Below are positions 1 to 9,353 of a DNA stretch of 64,000 bases, piece by piece. Numbering within the stretch: position 1 is the first letter of the stretch; every line of letters starts with the position of its first letter. A program made the position numbers and the translations under genes. The notes under the pieces were generated by a model, which was not told where the DNA came from, ran no database searches, and saw nothing but the letters and a program-made list of their open reading frames with translations. The stretch spans positions 5,150,001 through 5,214,000 of the forward strand of contig NC_014248.1 of NCBI RefSeq assembly GCF_000196515.1, in the 5' to 3' direction. This stretch comes from 'Nostoc azollae' 0708. GTDB taxonomy: Bacteria; Cyanobacteriota; Cyanobacteriia; Cyanobacteriales; Nostocaceae.

Positions 1-206
1 TTTCATTCTGAATGTAGCGTCAGCAAAATGGAGAATCGCTGAGATACTTCCCTAGGCTACATGTTTCTCAGTATGACAAAAATATTTTGTGTATGCCCTG
101 CTGATTGAGTCAATAAGATTTATTTTTGTGCTTTGCATAGGGGCTTTAATAATCTTTAGGAGTTTAGATTTACTAGTTTTAGCTTAATATACGGTGATTA
201 AGCAAT

Positions 207-235
207 AAAAAACCCCGGTGAAACTGACCGAGGTT
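207..235 (-). terminator. Rho-independent terminator of psb34
   Basis: On the minus strand a stem aacctcggt / accggggtt (one mismatch) with a short loop is followed by a run of T. It lies about 65 bases past the psb34 stop codon, so it most likely ends that transcript. Confidence 0.75.
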
Positions 236-298
236 GATTAGGAGAAATAAGAATGACGATTAGATTCCAATACCGAAGCTGAAAAGATTTAAAACATC

Positions 299-469
299 TT
301 AGCTAACACCCAACGCGATTAAAAGTGTAAATGTCACGAATAAAGCTGCCACTGCACCTTGAAAAAGGTAGCGGCTTTGTTGTTCAGGTGAAGGATATTC
401 AGCGTAGTACAGTTTTGGTTCGGTTGCGTAGTTGTTGAGGATGCCTTCTTCGTTGGTGGTGGTATACAT
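299..469 (-). CDS. psb34: Psb34-like photosystem II assembly/light-harvesting-like small protein
   Basis: This 56-residue protein starts MYTTTNEEGILNNYATEPK, continues through a YAEYPSPEQQ motif, and ends in one hydrophobic helix (about residues 37-55). That is the pattern of the cyanobacterial ssl1498/Psb34 family. Known family role: a single-span thylakoid protein that binds photosystem II assembly intermediates, related to high-light-inducible proteins. The ATG is preceded by a purine-rich stretch (ggaaaaac) and a terminator follows the stop, so the gene is probably transcribed alone. Length is normal for the family. The assignment rests on reading the translation by eye. Confidence 0.85.
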   Translation of the reverse strand: MYTTTNEEGILNNYATEPKLYYAEYPSPEQQSRYLFQGAVAALFVTFTLLIALGVS

Positions 470-790
470 AATGTTTTTCCTTCGTTTGTTTCTTTATGTA
501 AACTACTTTAACAAAATTGTTACAAAATGTCAATAGGACTTGACAGAGCATAGTAAATACTCTATATAAGAGTTGGTTATCTGGAATGGAATGGACTTTA
601 TTATATATAGTGAGAATTTACAAATTAAATTTTTGATGATTACCGATGATTACCAACGCAATAGCGCCTCTAGTATTTGTCAAATCTAAAAGCTTTGTTT
701 AGAAAATTTTGGTTTACAATTTACCCTAAAAAGTTTGTAGCAGCCCACAAATTAAGTGTGAACTGCTATGGCAGAAAATTTATTTTAAAT
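470..790. other. Spacer between psb34 and tRNA-Val
   Basis: An AT-rich, non-coding stretch that should hold the psb34 promoter. I see no convincing operator or conserved RNA in it. Confidence 0.5.
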
Positions 791-862
<72 letters not shown>

Positions 863-1009
863 CTTCTCATCACTTAATTAATATAGCATACTCTTTTTAA
901 ATTGTGCAAGGGGTTTGGGGAAATTTTTTTTTGCGGGCATGAGCTAGGTTGTCGGTTATACTTACTGAGTATTGAATCTTTAATTATTTTTTATTTTTAA
1001 TTTTCCAAG

Positions 1010-1609
1010 ATGCCTTCTGGTCAAACGCATGATCGCATTACTATCTGGTCTTTGCCTATGGTGACGGGTGTGACTTTGGTGTCCACTCGCAGTAGTAATG
1101 TGACTTTGTTGGTGGCGGGTGGGTTTATGTTTGGTGGGTTTATGTTTGGCCCAGATTTAGATATTTACTCCCGTCAGTTTCAGCGTTGGGGGTTTTTGCG
1201 TTGGATTTGGCTGCCTTATCAAAAAAGTCTGCGTCATCGGTCTTTTTTGTCCCATGGGCCAATTATTGGTACGACTCTGCGGGTGGTTTATCTCACGACT
1301 TTTTTGGCGGTTGTGGCGATTTTGGTTTTGGTAGTTTTCGCTAAGTTGGGTAATGTGGCTTTCAACTGGGGGGATGTTTGGAGGATTGTGGGGCGGACTA
1401 TATCTATATATTATGGGGAATTTTTTGCTCTGTTTGTGGGGTTTGAACTCGGTGCTATGAGTCATTCTCTCAGCGATTGGACTAATTCGGCTTATAAACG
1501 TTTCCAAAAGCAGGGGATTCAAGGGTTGCTGAACCATGGCAAAATTAAGAAGCGTAAACCGATAAGGGGTGTCAAGGCGGTGAGAAAACCCAGAGGTACC
1601 CAGAGGTAA
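1010..1609 (+). CDS. DUF2227-type putative metal-binding membrane protein
   Basis: A 199-residue protein with conserved acidic and histidine clusters (GPDLDIYS near 47-54, RHRSFLSHGP near 75-84, MSHSLSDW near 150-157), matching the cyanobacterial DUF2227 'putative metal-binding' family as I recognise it. A hydrophobic segment around residues 88-113 is probably a membrane span. The C-terminus is basic (KIKKRKP, RKPRGTQR). The gene ends 24 bases before mazG and probably shares a transcript with it. Function in the cell is not known; metal binding is inferred from the His/Asp residues. Confidence 0.7.
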   Translation: MPSGQTHDRITIWSLPMVTGVTLVSTRSSNVTLLVAGGFMFGGFMFGPDLDIYSRQFQRWGFLRWIWLPYQKSLRHRSFLSHGPIIGTTLRVVYLTTFLAVVAILVLVVFAKLGNVAFNWGDVWRIVGRTISIYYGEFFALFVGFELGAMSHSLSDWTNSAYKRFQKQGIQGLLNHGKIKKRKPIRGVKAVRKPRGTQR

Positions 1610-1632
1610 ACCCGGAGGTAGGTGGAAGTTTT

Positions 1633-2439
1633 ATGGCAGATAATCAAACTTTGGTGGCTTTACAAGAATTAATTGATGTAGTGGCAAAATTGCGATCGCC
1701 TGAAGGTGGTTGTCCTTGGGATTTGGCACAAACGCGGGAAAGTCTGACGGCCTATGTGATTGAGGAGGCTTATGAGGTGGTTGATGCTATTCAAACAGGA
1801 GATAAAAGAGCGATCGCAGAAGAATTAGGTGATTTATTATTACAGGTAGTATTACAAGCACAAATTGCCAGTGAAGCCGGTGATTTTTCTTTGCAACAAA
1901 TCGCTGAAGGTATTTCTCAAAAATTGATTCGTCGTCATCCTCATGTTTTTAGTGATGTGACAGTGGCAAATATGGAGGAGGTGCGTCAAAATTGGGAAAC
2001 TATTAAAGCCGCAGAAAAAGGAGAAACACCAGCAACGCAAAAACTGAGTGATAAACTTAGTCGTTATCGGCGTAGTCTTCCACCTTTAAATGCAGCAATG
2101 AAGATTTCTCAAAAGGCTGCTAGTGTTGGGTTTGAGTGGAACAATGTTGATGAAGTTTGGGGAAAGTTTCACGAAGAATTAGGGGAATTTCAACAGGCTT
2201 TAACTGAGGAAACACCGGAAAGACAAGAATCAGAATTAGGTGATTTACTATTTGCAATTATTCAAGTTGCTAGATGGCATAATCTTGATCCGAGTGCAGG
2301 TTTGCAAGGTACGAGTCAGCGATTTATTCAACGATTACAAAAAATGGAAGATGTAATTAATCGCCCCCTGACAGAGTATAGCTTGGAAGAATTAGATGCA
2401 CTTTGGCAACAGGTTAAAGCCCAACTGGCGAAAGATTAG
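1633..2439 (+). CDS. mazG: Nucleoside triphosphate pyrophosphohydrolase MazG
   Basis: A 268-residue protein with two MazG-type all-alpha NTP pyrophosphohydrolase modules. The first has GGCPWDLAQT followed by EEAYEVVDAI and EELGDLLLQVV, the acidic helices that bind Mg. The second repeats this as EELGEFQQAL and ESELGDLLFAII. The family hydrolyses (d)NTPs to NMP and pyrophosphate and cleans damaged nucleotides from the pool. Length is close to that of E. coli MazG (263). It follows the DUF2227 gene closely and contains GCGATCGC-like sites typical of the host. Confidence 0.93.
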   Translation: MADNQTLVALQELIDVVAKLRSPEGGCPWDLAQTRESLTAYVIEEAYEVVDAIQTGDKRAIAEELGDLLLQVVLQAQIASEAGDFSLQQIAEGISQKLIRRHPHVFSDVTVANMEEVRQNWETIKAAEKGETPATQKLSDKLSRYRRSLPPLNAAMKISQKAASVGFEWNNVDEVWGKFHEELGEFQQALTEETPERQESELGDLLFAIIQVARWHNLDPSAGLQGTSQRFIQRLQKMEDVINRPLTEYSLEELDALWQQVKAQLAKD

Positions 2440-2489
2440 GGGGTGGGGACTGGGTAGCACTTACCAACTACCTGTTACCCATTACCCAA

Positions 2490-2510
2490 TTTTGAATTTT
2501 GAATTTTGAA
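2490..2510. repeat. Heptamer tandem repeat (ttttgaa x3)
   Basis: Three perfect copies of a 7-base unit just after mazG. Short tandem repeats with 7-base period recur in many spacers of this window and are typical of heterocystous cyanobacteria. Confidence 0.8.
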
Positions 2511-2513
2511 TCT

Positions 2514-2764
2514 TTAAGGTTTTTTCGCCTCAAACAACCTATCATACAAAGCTTGATAAGTAACATTTTCTCGCAAACTGAGTAAGGCACTGTTGATTCT
2601 TTTTCTGGCGGGGCTTTCGTTCGGTAGAACTCTGCCGTAGTTTTCTTCACGGAAGATAGTACCAACAACTTCTACTTTACGCCTTCATTAGCTGCATAAA
2701 ATAGATATACAGGAGCATCAAAAACAATAGCCTCTACTTTTTTAGTCAGCAGTGTATTTACCAT
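2514..2764 (-). pseudogene. C-terminal remnant of a periplasmic substrate-binding (glutamate-receptor-like) protein
   Basis: Reading from an ATG at 2764 on the minus strand gives VNTLLTKKVEAIVFDAPVYL, then a stop. After a frame change it continues VEVVGTIFREENYGRVLPNE and later ALYDRLFEAKKP before a stop at 2514. This is the last lobe of a solute-binding-protein family 3 domain (the DAPVYLFYA and GRVLPNES segments), as found in amino-acid uptake or GluR0-like channel proteins. Only about 80 residues remain and the frame is broken, so it cannot make a working protein. Confidence 0.6.
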
Positions 2765-3152
2765 AGAAATTTGCTTTGGGTAACACAAAATAAAATATGA
2801 TATTTATCTATCATGTTTACTCAACCGCAAATATTACATTCTTCTTAGGAAGAATCTCAACTCTCAGAATGTTTTCTCACACAGAGATGCAGAGAGGAAT
2901 CAACTGTTTCTTTAAGCTTCTAGGATTTTTATTAAATAGTTATTCCTTATCAATTCTATGAATGCATATCTAAAACTCAATGTCAACGCTTCTACTTCTG
3001 TTTTTGCGTCAGGTAAACTATAGGGTGGTTTCTAATTCCCAAAACCATGAGATTTCAAAGAGGTTGTCTTACCCAAGAACCAATCTAAATGCTCGTAAAC
3101 TAGAGACTGTTAGTGTGGGGCTAATTAGTTGAATTAGGAGTAAACTTCAAAG
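2765..3152. other. Non-coding spacer before the DUF29 gene
   Basis: AT-rich, with no supported gene. It includes ttcttcttaggaagaa, a small palindrome around 2843, and probably the promoter of the DUF29 gene. Confidence 0.4.
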
Positions 3153-3620
3153 ATGACTAATACGCTATATCATAGCCATTTGCAATTATGGATTGAGCAA
3201 ACGATTCAGCAGTTACAAAATCATGAATTTGAGTCGCTGGATATTGAGCATTTAATTGAGGAGTTAGTTAATTTGGGTAAATCCGAGAAGAATACCCTCA
3301 GAAGCAATCTGAACATTTTCTTGACTCACTTACTCAAGTTCAAGATTCAGCATGATGTACCCGATTCAATGAAGGGAAGTTGGTACAGTTCAGTTATTGA
3401 ACATCGTCAACGGGTTCTCGACAATTTGGCCGATACCCCATCTCTAAAAAGTTTTTTGATGGAAGCTGTAGAAAAAGCCTATCCCGATGCCCGTCAAGTG
3501 GCAATTAAGGAGGGTAAACTAGCTAAATTTGGGGTTCGTGTATCGGAAGACAGTGAGTATCCTATAACTTGTCCTTTTTCCATTGGACAAATTCTGAATG
3601 AGGATTTCTATGGGCTATAA
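3153..3620 (+). CDS. DUF29 family protein
   Basis: A 155-residue helical protein. LYHSHLQLWIEQTIQQL, LDIEHLIEELVNLGKSEK and LRSNLNIFLTHLLKFK are the hallmark helices of DUF29, a family much expanded in cyanobacteria. No catalytic motif is visible and the function is not known. An ATG preceded by aggagtaaac gives a plausible ribosome site. It stands alone, with no obvious partner. Confidence 0.85.
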   Translation: MTNTLYHSHLQLWIEQTIQQLQNHEFESLDIEHLIEELVNLGKSEKNTLRSNLNIFLTHLLKFKIQHDVPDSMKGSWYSSVIEHRQRVLDNLADTPSLKSFLMEAVEKAYPDARQVAIKEGKLAKFGVRVSEDSEYPITCPFSIGQILNEDFYGL

Positions 3621-3906
3621 ATTAGAAAAAGAAAAGATGTGCTCAATGTCTCCAGGTTTTTAAAGAGGAAGAAAAAATTAACTCTTTAGGGGCTAAGGGT
3701 GCGATCACAAACTGCTGTAAGCTTCGCTTATGACACACACCATAACTCAAACAGGTCTACCTTGTACAGATAGATCCTCTGCTGTTTGGTGCATGATTGC
3801 ATTTCATAGCAATGATGCAGCATTAGATATCAATATCAGGTAATTCGTGCAAAAATAATGTTACTAAACTCTCAGGTAAAACTCACGAGACTTAAATAAA
3901 ATCAAA

Positions 3907-4162
3907 ATGAGAATTAGATTAGGTAGTCAGAAATTACTCTTGTCTCTGGCTGTAGTGTGGTAATAAATTTTCTATTTCTTCTCTTAGAAGAGTAATTCAG
4001 ACTACACCTACACCTCCTAGAGGTAACACTGAAAAGTTGAGAGATTATTGGGAAGTGATACTTGAAAAACCACTTCCCTGTCAAGATGACATTGGTACTA
4101 ATCAAACCTGGTTTGTTTATCAACAGCACGTGCAGGAACTCAGAGGTGTTCTTGTTCCTTAA
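3907..4162 (+). pseudogene. Unidentified small-protein remnant
   Basis: An ATG at 3907 opens MRIRLGSQKLLLSLAVVW, which resembles a signal-peptide start, then stops. A second frame continues LRRVIQTTPTPPRGNTEKLR and DYWEVILEKPLPCQDD up to LRGVLVP and a stop at 4162. The two pieces could be one small secreted protein with a frameshift. I do not recognise the family. The opposite strand also reads open for about 70 codons, but that translation looks random. Confidence 0.3.
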
Positions 4163-4378
4163 AGACTTCTAGATTAGGTGAAATAGTGCAAGTCTGTTTG
4201 TGTGTAAGAGGGTGTTTGAAAGGTCATGCTGTAGCTTGCTTTCCGCAGGGTACGTAGCGCAGCGCAGTGAAGCAGTCAGATTAATCGCTCAGACCCTAGA
4301 TTCTAGAGCCTCCGGCACGCTTCGCATTCACGCAGTGAAACGAAGGGATACAGAATAACAAATTATACCTTTTCCAAC

Positions 4379-4423
4379 TTTTCAAACATCCTCTTTTCAA
4401 ACATCCTCTTTTCAAACATCCTC
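4379..4423. repeat. Tandem repeat, ttttcaaacatcctc x3
   Basis: Three exact, adjacent 15-base copies. The spacer copies are identical, so the array is either recent or maintained. Confidence 0.9.
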
Positions 4424-4497
4424 TAAGATTTATCATCTTGTTGATGTCCTAACCAGCTTAGCAGGTGCTTTTTTTTGATAAAAATCTACGAGAATGT

Positions 4498-4525
4498 GTA
4501 GAGACGTTGCGTGCAACGTCTCTAC
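4498..4525. repeat. Perfect 28-base palindrome
   Basis: gtagagacgttgc is followed by gt and then its exact complement gcaacgtctctac. The half sequence tctctac recurs after ileS (25438-25472), so this is a dispersed hairpin family. Confidence 0.85.
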
Positions 4526-4545
4526 TGAATAATTTACCGTTTTTT

Positions 4546-4651
4546 ACTAGTAGTCTGTCAAAGACATTTTAAGGGTGATGATAGGAAAAAAATTTCTATT
4601 CTTCCCCTGCTTACCTTCACCCGTCATTTCTTGGGTTGACAGACTACTAGT
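4546..4651. repeat. Foldback (MITE-like) element
   Basis: Perfect 16-base terminal inverted repeats, actagtagtctgtcaa at 4546-4561 and its complement at 4636-4651, enclose 74 bases with further partial symmetry (aagggtga ... ttcaccc). It encodes nothing, as expected for a miniature transposable element or a large hairpin. Confidence 0.7.
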
Positions 4652-4735
4652 GCAGCATGGTGAAAATAACTATCCAGTGACAAAAGTTGAAAAAGCTAAA
4701 GTTTGCTTTCTTCCCTTCTATCTTCTGCTTTTTAC

Positions 4736-5158
4736 TTACATCAGCTTTTCTACTAAACTATTTGCTAAATCAAGCAATTCGATATCGCAAGCAAGAAGAT
4801 GACGAGCTAAAATATCTCTGACAGCAGATGTTTTTTCATCTTCTCTAGTAATCCTCAAGCATTCTTCCAAATTTATTGCTAAATCAAACAGTGGTCTATC
4901 TCCCAAGCCATACCTAATTTTTACAGCAACATTGTCATTACTGACCAGAAATTCTTTTATAGAATCTAATAGAGAATTACCTAATATTTCATCATTTCCC
5001 CACGTTTCTAACCAATCTCCATCTACATCTTCAACATAAAGGTGAACAAAATTTAGCCCATATTCTAGCCAGTCTTGCTGCATTCTACGGGCTGCTGCTA
5101 AAATTTCAGCAAATTCATCTACTTGAGTAATGCTGTTCATTTCTTGTTGGTTAACCAT
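4736..5158 (-). CDS. Unidentified acidic protein, first gene downstream of the 230-residue gene
   Basis: A 140-residue acidic protein (MVNQQEMNSITQVDEFAEIL ... LLDLANSLVEKLM) that is intact and has no in-frame stop. Predicted helices flank a central stretch FVHLYVEDVDGDWLETWG that may be beta structure. I do not recognise a family. It lies 66 bases after the 5225-5917 gene on the same strand, so the two are probably co-transcribed and may form a functional pair. Base use is like that of the neighbouring chromosome genes. Confidence 0.6.
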   Translation of the reverse strand: MVNQQEMNSITQVDEFAEILAAARRMQQDWLEYGLNFVHLYVEDVDGDWLETWGNDEILGNSLLDSIKEFLVSNDNVAVKIRYGLGDRPLFDLAINLEECLRITREDEKTSAVRDILARHLLACDIELLDLANSLVEKLM

Positions 5159-5224
5159 AAATGCTGTTGTAAGCAGGTAACAATTTAGGCTAGGACTCAG
5201 ATATTGGATATCAAAAATTTGATA

Positions 5225-5917
5225 TCAGGAAAAATTTAGATAGTTCCCTTGATCAAGATGGTCACTGTTATACAGTGCCACATTGACTAATTGGTTGATA
5301 AAGTCACTCTCCCCAGGATTGTAACTTAAGAACAATCCTCTCTCTATTTGCCACAATTGCAGTGCATTTTGCCACTTTTCATACTTTTGCTCATGGAACT
5401 CTTCGCTGACACTGGTAACTTGAATACAGAGTGGTTTTTGTTGATGATTACTAACTATTAAATCTGTTGCCATAGAAAGGTCGGCAATATAACGCTGCCA
5501 AATGTTCCCTTCACGACGCACAATATCTTGAGCTATTGATTTAATGATATCACCATCAAACTGATTAAACTCTCCCGCCATCATTTTTTTCTTCCAAATA
5601 TAAAATTTGGCATCTGTTGAGTTTATCCACTTAGGAAATAGATAGCTATACCAATACCTCTCATTTGGGGTCATCTGGTTGAATTTTGCTTGTCGTGCTG
5701 CTTCTGAAGGTAAGGATTGAATTATCAGCCAAATTGTAGAGTCGGTAATCACCTCAAGAAGAAAAGCAAGGACAAATGGTTTAGCAGTCAGGGAACCAGG
5801 CCGAATATATTTGACCCACCGATTGATCTCATCTAATCTTTTTGATAACTGAGGATCTATTGCCGAGGCTTGCTCAATGAGCAACTTTAGTTTATGCTTA
5901 ATTTCTTTTGCTTGCAA
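5225..5917 (-). CDS. Unidentified 230-residue protein, possible nuclease-like fold
   Basis: An intact 230-residue protein. The N-terminal half is helical (LKLLIEQASAIDPQLSKRLD, then a hydrophobic FVLAFLLEVITDSTIWLIIQ). The C-terminal half has MATDLIVSNHQQKPLCIQVTS, a strand-turn-strand with Asp and Gln spaced like degenerate PD-(D/E)xK nuclease cores. That resemblance is weak and unproven. It is the first gene of a two-gene unit with the 4736-5158 gene. I do not recognise a named family. Confidence 0.55.
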   Translation of the reverse strand: MQAKEIKHKLKLLIEQASAIDPQLSKRLDEINRWVKYIRPGSLTAKPFVLAFLLEVITDSTIWLIIQSLPSEAARQAKFNQMTPNERYWYSYLFPKWINSTDAKFYIWKKKMMAGEFNQFDGDIIKSIAQDIVRREGNIWQRYIADLSMATDLIVSNHQQKPLCIQVTSVSEEFHEQKYEKWQNALQLWQIERGLFLSYNPGESDFINQLVNVALYNSDHLDQGNYLNFS

Positions 5918-6455
5918 ACTACGCCCTACTTTTCAGTAACTAACTATTTGCTGTAAATTTTATACCCTTTTAAGTTGTATATATGATTCATGGTTTAGTG
6001 TTTAAATTTGGTTAAAAAAAAATGCTATTGGCAATTACTCCCAAGTCTTGTGATAGCGAGACTTTCAGTATATGACGACCCAGGTTTTTACCCAGTTAGT
6101 TGGTGCAAAATACCTATTAACTAAGCAGTACACTGTTATATTACCCTTTAGCAAGGTACAAGATGCACCATTTGTCATTTCCTCAATCATACTTAATAAA
6201 CTGTCACGCATCTAGTTTTTTAACCCGAACTAGGTTATAGAAGGATTTTAGGCTCAAAATTATACAATTTAAATGGGCCACAGCTTATTATCTTGAGCTT
6301 TAATCTGTCTTAATCTACTCATTTTGGTTTAGTTTTGACTTGTGTCAACTGAATAAATTAAAGATTTTCATCCAGCTTAACGAAAATCTAAATACTACTT
6401 GACACAACTCCATTAAAAATAGTTCTCAGTCACTATATCGTTTACATAGATCATC
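5918..6455. promoter_or_regulatory. Upstream region of acsA and of the 5225-5917 gene, with nested inverted repeats
   Basis: A divergent 538-base spacer. Near acsA lies a nested symmetry: ttgtgtcaa (6340-6348) pairs with ttgacacaa (6399-6407), and inside it agattttc (6362-6369) pairs with gaaaatct (6382-6389). The structure could form a long hairpin in DNA or RNA about 50 bases before the acsA start. It may be an operator for a dimeric regulator; that is inference. An additional tggtgca ... tgcacca pair is seen at 6101-6176. Confidence 0.4.
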
Positions 6456-8426
6456 ATGTTTCAACCGACTATAGAATCTATCCTACAGGAAAACCGACTT
6501 TTTCATCCCTCTAGTAATTTTTCGCAACAGGCTAATATCAAAAGTCTGGAAGAATATCAGCGGATTTATGATCAAGCTAAGGCTGATCCACAGGCTTTTT
6601 GGGCAAAATTAGCGGAAACGGAGTTAGATTGGTTTCAAAAATGGGATATTGTGCTAGATTGGCAACCTCCTTTTGCGAAGTGGTTTGTGGGTGGTAAGAT
6701 TAATATCTCTTACAATTGTCTTGACAGACATCTGACTACTTGGCGGAAAAATAAGGCTGCTTTGATTTGGGAAGGTGAACCGGGAGATTCCCGCACGCTA
6801 ACATACTCCCAATTGCATCGAGAAGTTTGCCAGTTTGCCAATGTACTGAAACAGTTGGGGTTCAAAAAAGGTGATCGCATTGGTATTTATATGCCGATGA
6901 TTCCCGAAGCTGCTATTGCGATGTTAGCCTGTGCGAGAATTGGCGCACCCCATAGCGTTGTCTTTGGTGGGTTTAGTGCGGAGGCTTTGCGCGATCGCCT
7001 TAACGATGCTGAGGCTAAATTAGTAGTAACAGCAGATGGTGGTTGGCGTAAAGATGCGATCGTTCCCCTGAAAGAACAGGTAGATAAAGCCTTAGCTGAT
7101 AACGCAGTTCCCAGCGTCACAGATGTGCTGGTGGTAAAACGCACAGGTCAAAAAACCCAGATGGAACCAGGACGGGATCACTGGTGGCATGATTTACAAA
7201 AAGGTGTCTCCGCAGATTGTCCCGCCGAACCAATGGACAGCGAAGATATGCTGTTTGTCCTTTATACTTCTGGCAGTACTGGTAAACCCAAGGGTGTTGT
7301 CCATACAACTGGTGGTTATAACTTATACAGCCATATTACCACAAAATGGATTTTTGACCTCCAGGACACAGATGTATATTGGTCTACTGCTGATGTAGGT
7401 TGGATTACAGGACATAGCTATATTGTTTATGGACCCCTTTCCAATGGTACAACCACTATTATGTATGAAGGTGCGCCCCGTGGTTCTAATCCTGGTTGCT
7501 TCTGGGATATAATTGAAAAATACGGCATAACTATCTTTTATACCGCACCGACAGCCATCCGCGCCTTTATTAAGATGGGTGAACACCATCCGAGAAAACG
7601 CAATCTTTCTTCCTTACGTTTACTGGGAAGTGTCGGTGAACCTATTAACCCAGAAGCTTGGATGTGGTATCACAAAATCATTGGTGGTGAACGCTGCCCT
7701 ATTGTTGATACTTGGTGGCAAACGGAAACTGGTGGTATTATGATTACACCCTTACCTGGTGCAATTCCCACTAAACCAGGTTCAGCGACTTTGCCTTTCC
7801 CTGGGATTATTGCAGATATCGTGGATTTAGAAGGTAATTCTGTCCCAGAAAATGAAGGTGGTTATTTAGCGGTTCGTCATCCTTGGCCGGGAATGATGCG
7901 GACTGTTTACGGTGATCCTGATCGCTTTCGTCGGACTTATTGGGAACATATTCCCCCCAAAGATGGTAACTATACGTACTTTGCTGGTGATGGTGCAAGA
8001 AAGGATGAGCATGGCTATTTCTGGGTGATGGGGCGTGTGGATGATGTGCTGAATGTCTCTGGACACCGCCTGGGAACGATGGAATTAGAATCTGCGTTGG
8101 TATCTCATCCAGCGGTGGCTGAGGCTGCGGTGGTAGGTAAACCTGATGAGTTAAAGGGTGAGATAGTTATAGCTTTTGTGACCTTAGAGGGTACTTATCA
8201 AGCCAGTGAGGAGTTGAGTAAGGAACTGAAGAAGCACGTTGTTCAAGAAATTGGTGCGATCGCACGTCCTGGTGAAATTAGGTTTACTGATGCCTTACCG
8301 AAAACCCGTTCTGGTAAAATTATGCGCCGTTTATTGCGGAATTTAGCCGCAGGTCAGCAGGTATCGGGGGATACTTCGACTTTGGAAGACCGCAGTGTTT
8401 TGGATAAGTTGCGGGAAGGTGCATAA
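6456..8426 (+). CDS. acsA: Acetyl-CoA synthetase (acetate--CoA ligase)
   Basis: A 656-residue protein of the ANL adenylating superfamily. Seen: [19 protein letters not shown] (P-loop-like AMP-binding motif, about residues 270-288), [11 protein letters not shown] (acetate-pocket motif), [14 protein letters not shown], and the C-terminal [15 protein letters not shown] containing the catalytic lysine that is commonly acetylated. Reaction: acetate + ATP + CoA to acetyl-CoA + AMP + PPi. Length is typical (about 650). It is flanked by its own upstream inverted repeats and a downstream hairpin terminator, so it appears monocistronic. Confidence 0.96.
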   Translation: MFQPTIESILQENRLFHPSSNFSQQANIKSLEEYQRIYDQAKADPQAFWAKLAETELDWFQKWDIVLDWQPPFAKWFVGGKINISYNCLDRHLTTWRKNKAALIWEGEPGDSRTLTYSQLHREVCQFANVLKQLGFKKGDRIGIYMPMIPEAAIAMLACARIGAPHSVVFGGFSAEALRDRLNDAEAKLVVTADGGWRKDAIVPLKEQVDKALADNAVPSVTDVLVVKRTGQKTQMEPGRDHWWHDLQKGVSADCPAEPMDSEDMLFVLYTSGSTGKPKGVVHTTGGYNLYSHITTKWIFDLQDTDVYWSTADVGWITGHSYIVYGPLSNGTTTIMYEGAPRGSNPGCFWDIIEKYGITIFYTAPTAIRAFIKMGEHHPRKRNLSSLRLLGSVGEPINPEAWMWYHKIIGGERCPIVDTWWQTETGGIMITPLPGAIPTKPGSATLPFPGIIADIVDLEGNSVPENEGGYLAVRHPWPGMMRTVYGDPDRFRRTYWEHIPPKDGNYTYFAGDGARKDEHGYFWVMGRVDDVLNVSGHRLGTMELESALVSHPAVAEAAVVGKPDELKGEIVIAFVTLEGTYQASEELSKELKKHVVQEIGAIARPGEIRFTDALPKTRSGKIMRRLLRNLAAGQQVSGDTSTLEDRSVLDKLREGA

Positions 8427-8558
8427 ACAATTCAAAGTTCAAAATTCAAAATTCAAATTGTTTTGAATTTGTTTGAAAGCACTATCATCATTTAATTTAT
8501 GCGGTAAGTGAAATAGCTTACCCTGTTGAGTTTCGCTCAAAGACGCTAAGAAACAAAG

Positions 8559-8590
8559 ACGCAAAGTGTTTTTTGTGTCTTTGCGTTTTT
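8559..8590 (+). terminator. Terminator after acsA
   Basis: Stem acgcaaag / ctttgcgt with a 12-base loop, followed by five T residues, about 135 bases past the acsA stop. Confidence 0.65.
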
Positions 8591-8697
8591 ATCTTTTTCT
8601 ATCTGTAGTGTATTATTATTGTAATAATTGAGGCCATATTGCTAAAACACCACCACAAGAAATATTTTGTAATATGAAGTAGTTTAGGGTTTATTAG

Positions 8698-9314
8698 GTG
8701 AATTATATATATATGAAACCAACTGAAGATTGGCTGCAACCAATAAATGGAAAATTCCGTAGGGAAGATGTACTACCTACAGCAAGACTGAGCCTGGCTA
8801 TTTTAGAATATTCAAAGCAGTTTAATTGTTCTTGGATATCCCCATCAAATATTGATAAGACAATTGAAAACTGGTTTTATAGAAATACTAAACCTGGTTC
8901 TCATCAGATTGGCTCACTCTACAACTCTACAAATGAGCATTCTACTTTGATTCATGTTTTTGGCAAGTTGATATTCCTATTGGATTTGGCTTGTGTCCTA
9001 TAAATGCGTTTCATTCTTCGACATCAATGCCAGATAATTCTAAGCTTGAAATTAAAGCCAAACATGAAATTTTCTGGGAATTCATTTTGCTCTGGTTAAA
9101 CTGTGTAGACTATGCTGATGGGTACGACGATATCTTACAATTAAATACGTTCAATCACTTAGCTACAAGTTTTATAAAAAGCGCCCATAAAGAGTTACAA
9201 GCTACAGTGTCTCTTTTGTTGGAAGAACGTCCTCAAGTAAAAGCCATTGAGACTTCTAGAATGGCAGTAGGAATTTACTTGAAAGGGGAGCATCCCAATT
9301 TGGGAAGAAGATGA
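8698..9314 (+). pseudogene. Unidentified gene split by a frameshift
   Basis: The first frame runs from about 8698 to 9003 (MKPTEDWLQPINGKFRREDV ...). Near 8930-8945 the coherent reading moves to another frame (FWQVDIPIGFGLCPINAFHS ...) and goes on to 9314 (IETSRMAVGIYLKGEHP). Joined, this is a single protein of about 200 residues. I do not recognise the family. The end near 9314 abuts a hairpin and ISKra4 sequence, so the 3' end may also be lost. Confidence 0.5.
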
Positions 9315-9328
9315 AAGAAAGGATAAAT

Positions 9329-9353
9329 AATTCGCGAGGCATCATCGCGAATT
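9329..9353. repeat. Hairpin aattcgcga / tcgcgaatt
   Basis: A perfect 9-base inverted repeat with a 7-base loop just before the ISKra4 transposase remnant; it is probably part of the element end or its target. Confidence 0.55.

Larger units (their letters stand above)
4163..4735. other. Repeat-rich spacer
   Basis: About 570 bases without a believable gene. It holds gcgcagcgcagtgaagc-type low-order repeats (4256-4275), a triple 15-base tandem repeat, a perfect palindrome and a foldback element (listed separately). A plus-strand reading of 75 codons at 4575 runs across the foldback element and is not credible. Confidence 0.6.

Noticed and set aside
1157-1537. Antisense protein within the DUF2227 gene
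   Set aside because: A mirror reading of a real gene with Pro/Asn/Gln-rich composition and no motif.
3914-4129. Minus-strand 71-residue protein
   Set aside because: The plus strand of the same stretch gives a more protein-like reading; the minus-strand translation lacks any pattern.
4575-4802. A 75-codon plus-strand gene
   Set aside because: It runs through the foldback element and into the 3' end of the minus-strand gene at 4736; the translation has no coding character.
6340-6407. A riboswitch upstream of acsA
   Set aside because: The symmetry does not match any riboswitch I know; it is reported only as inverted repeats.
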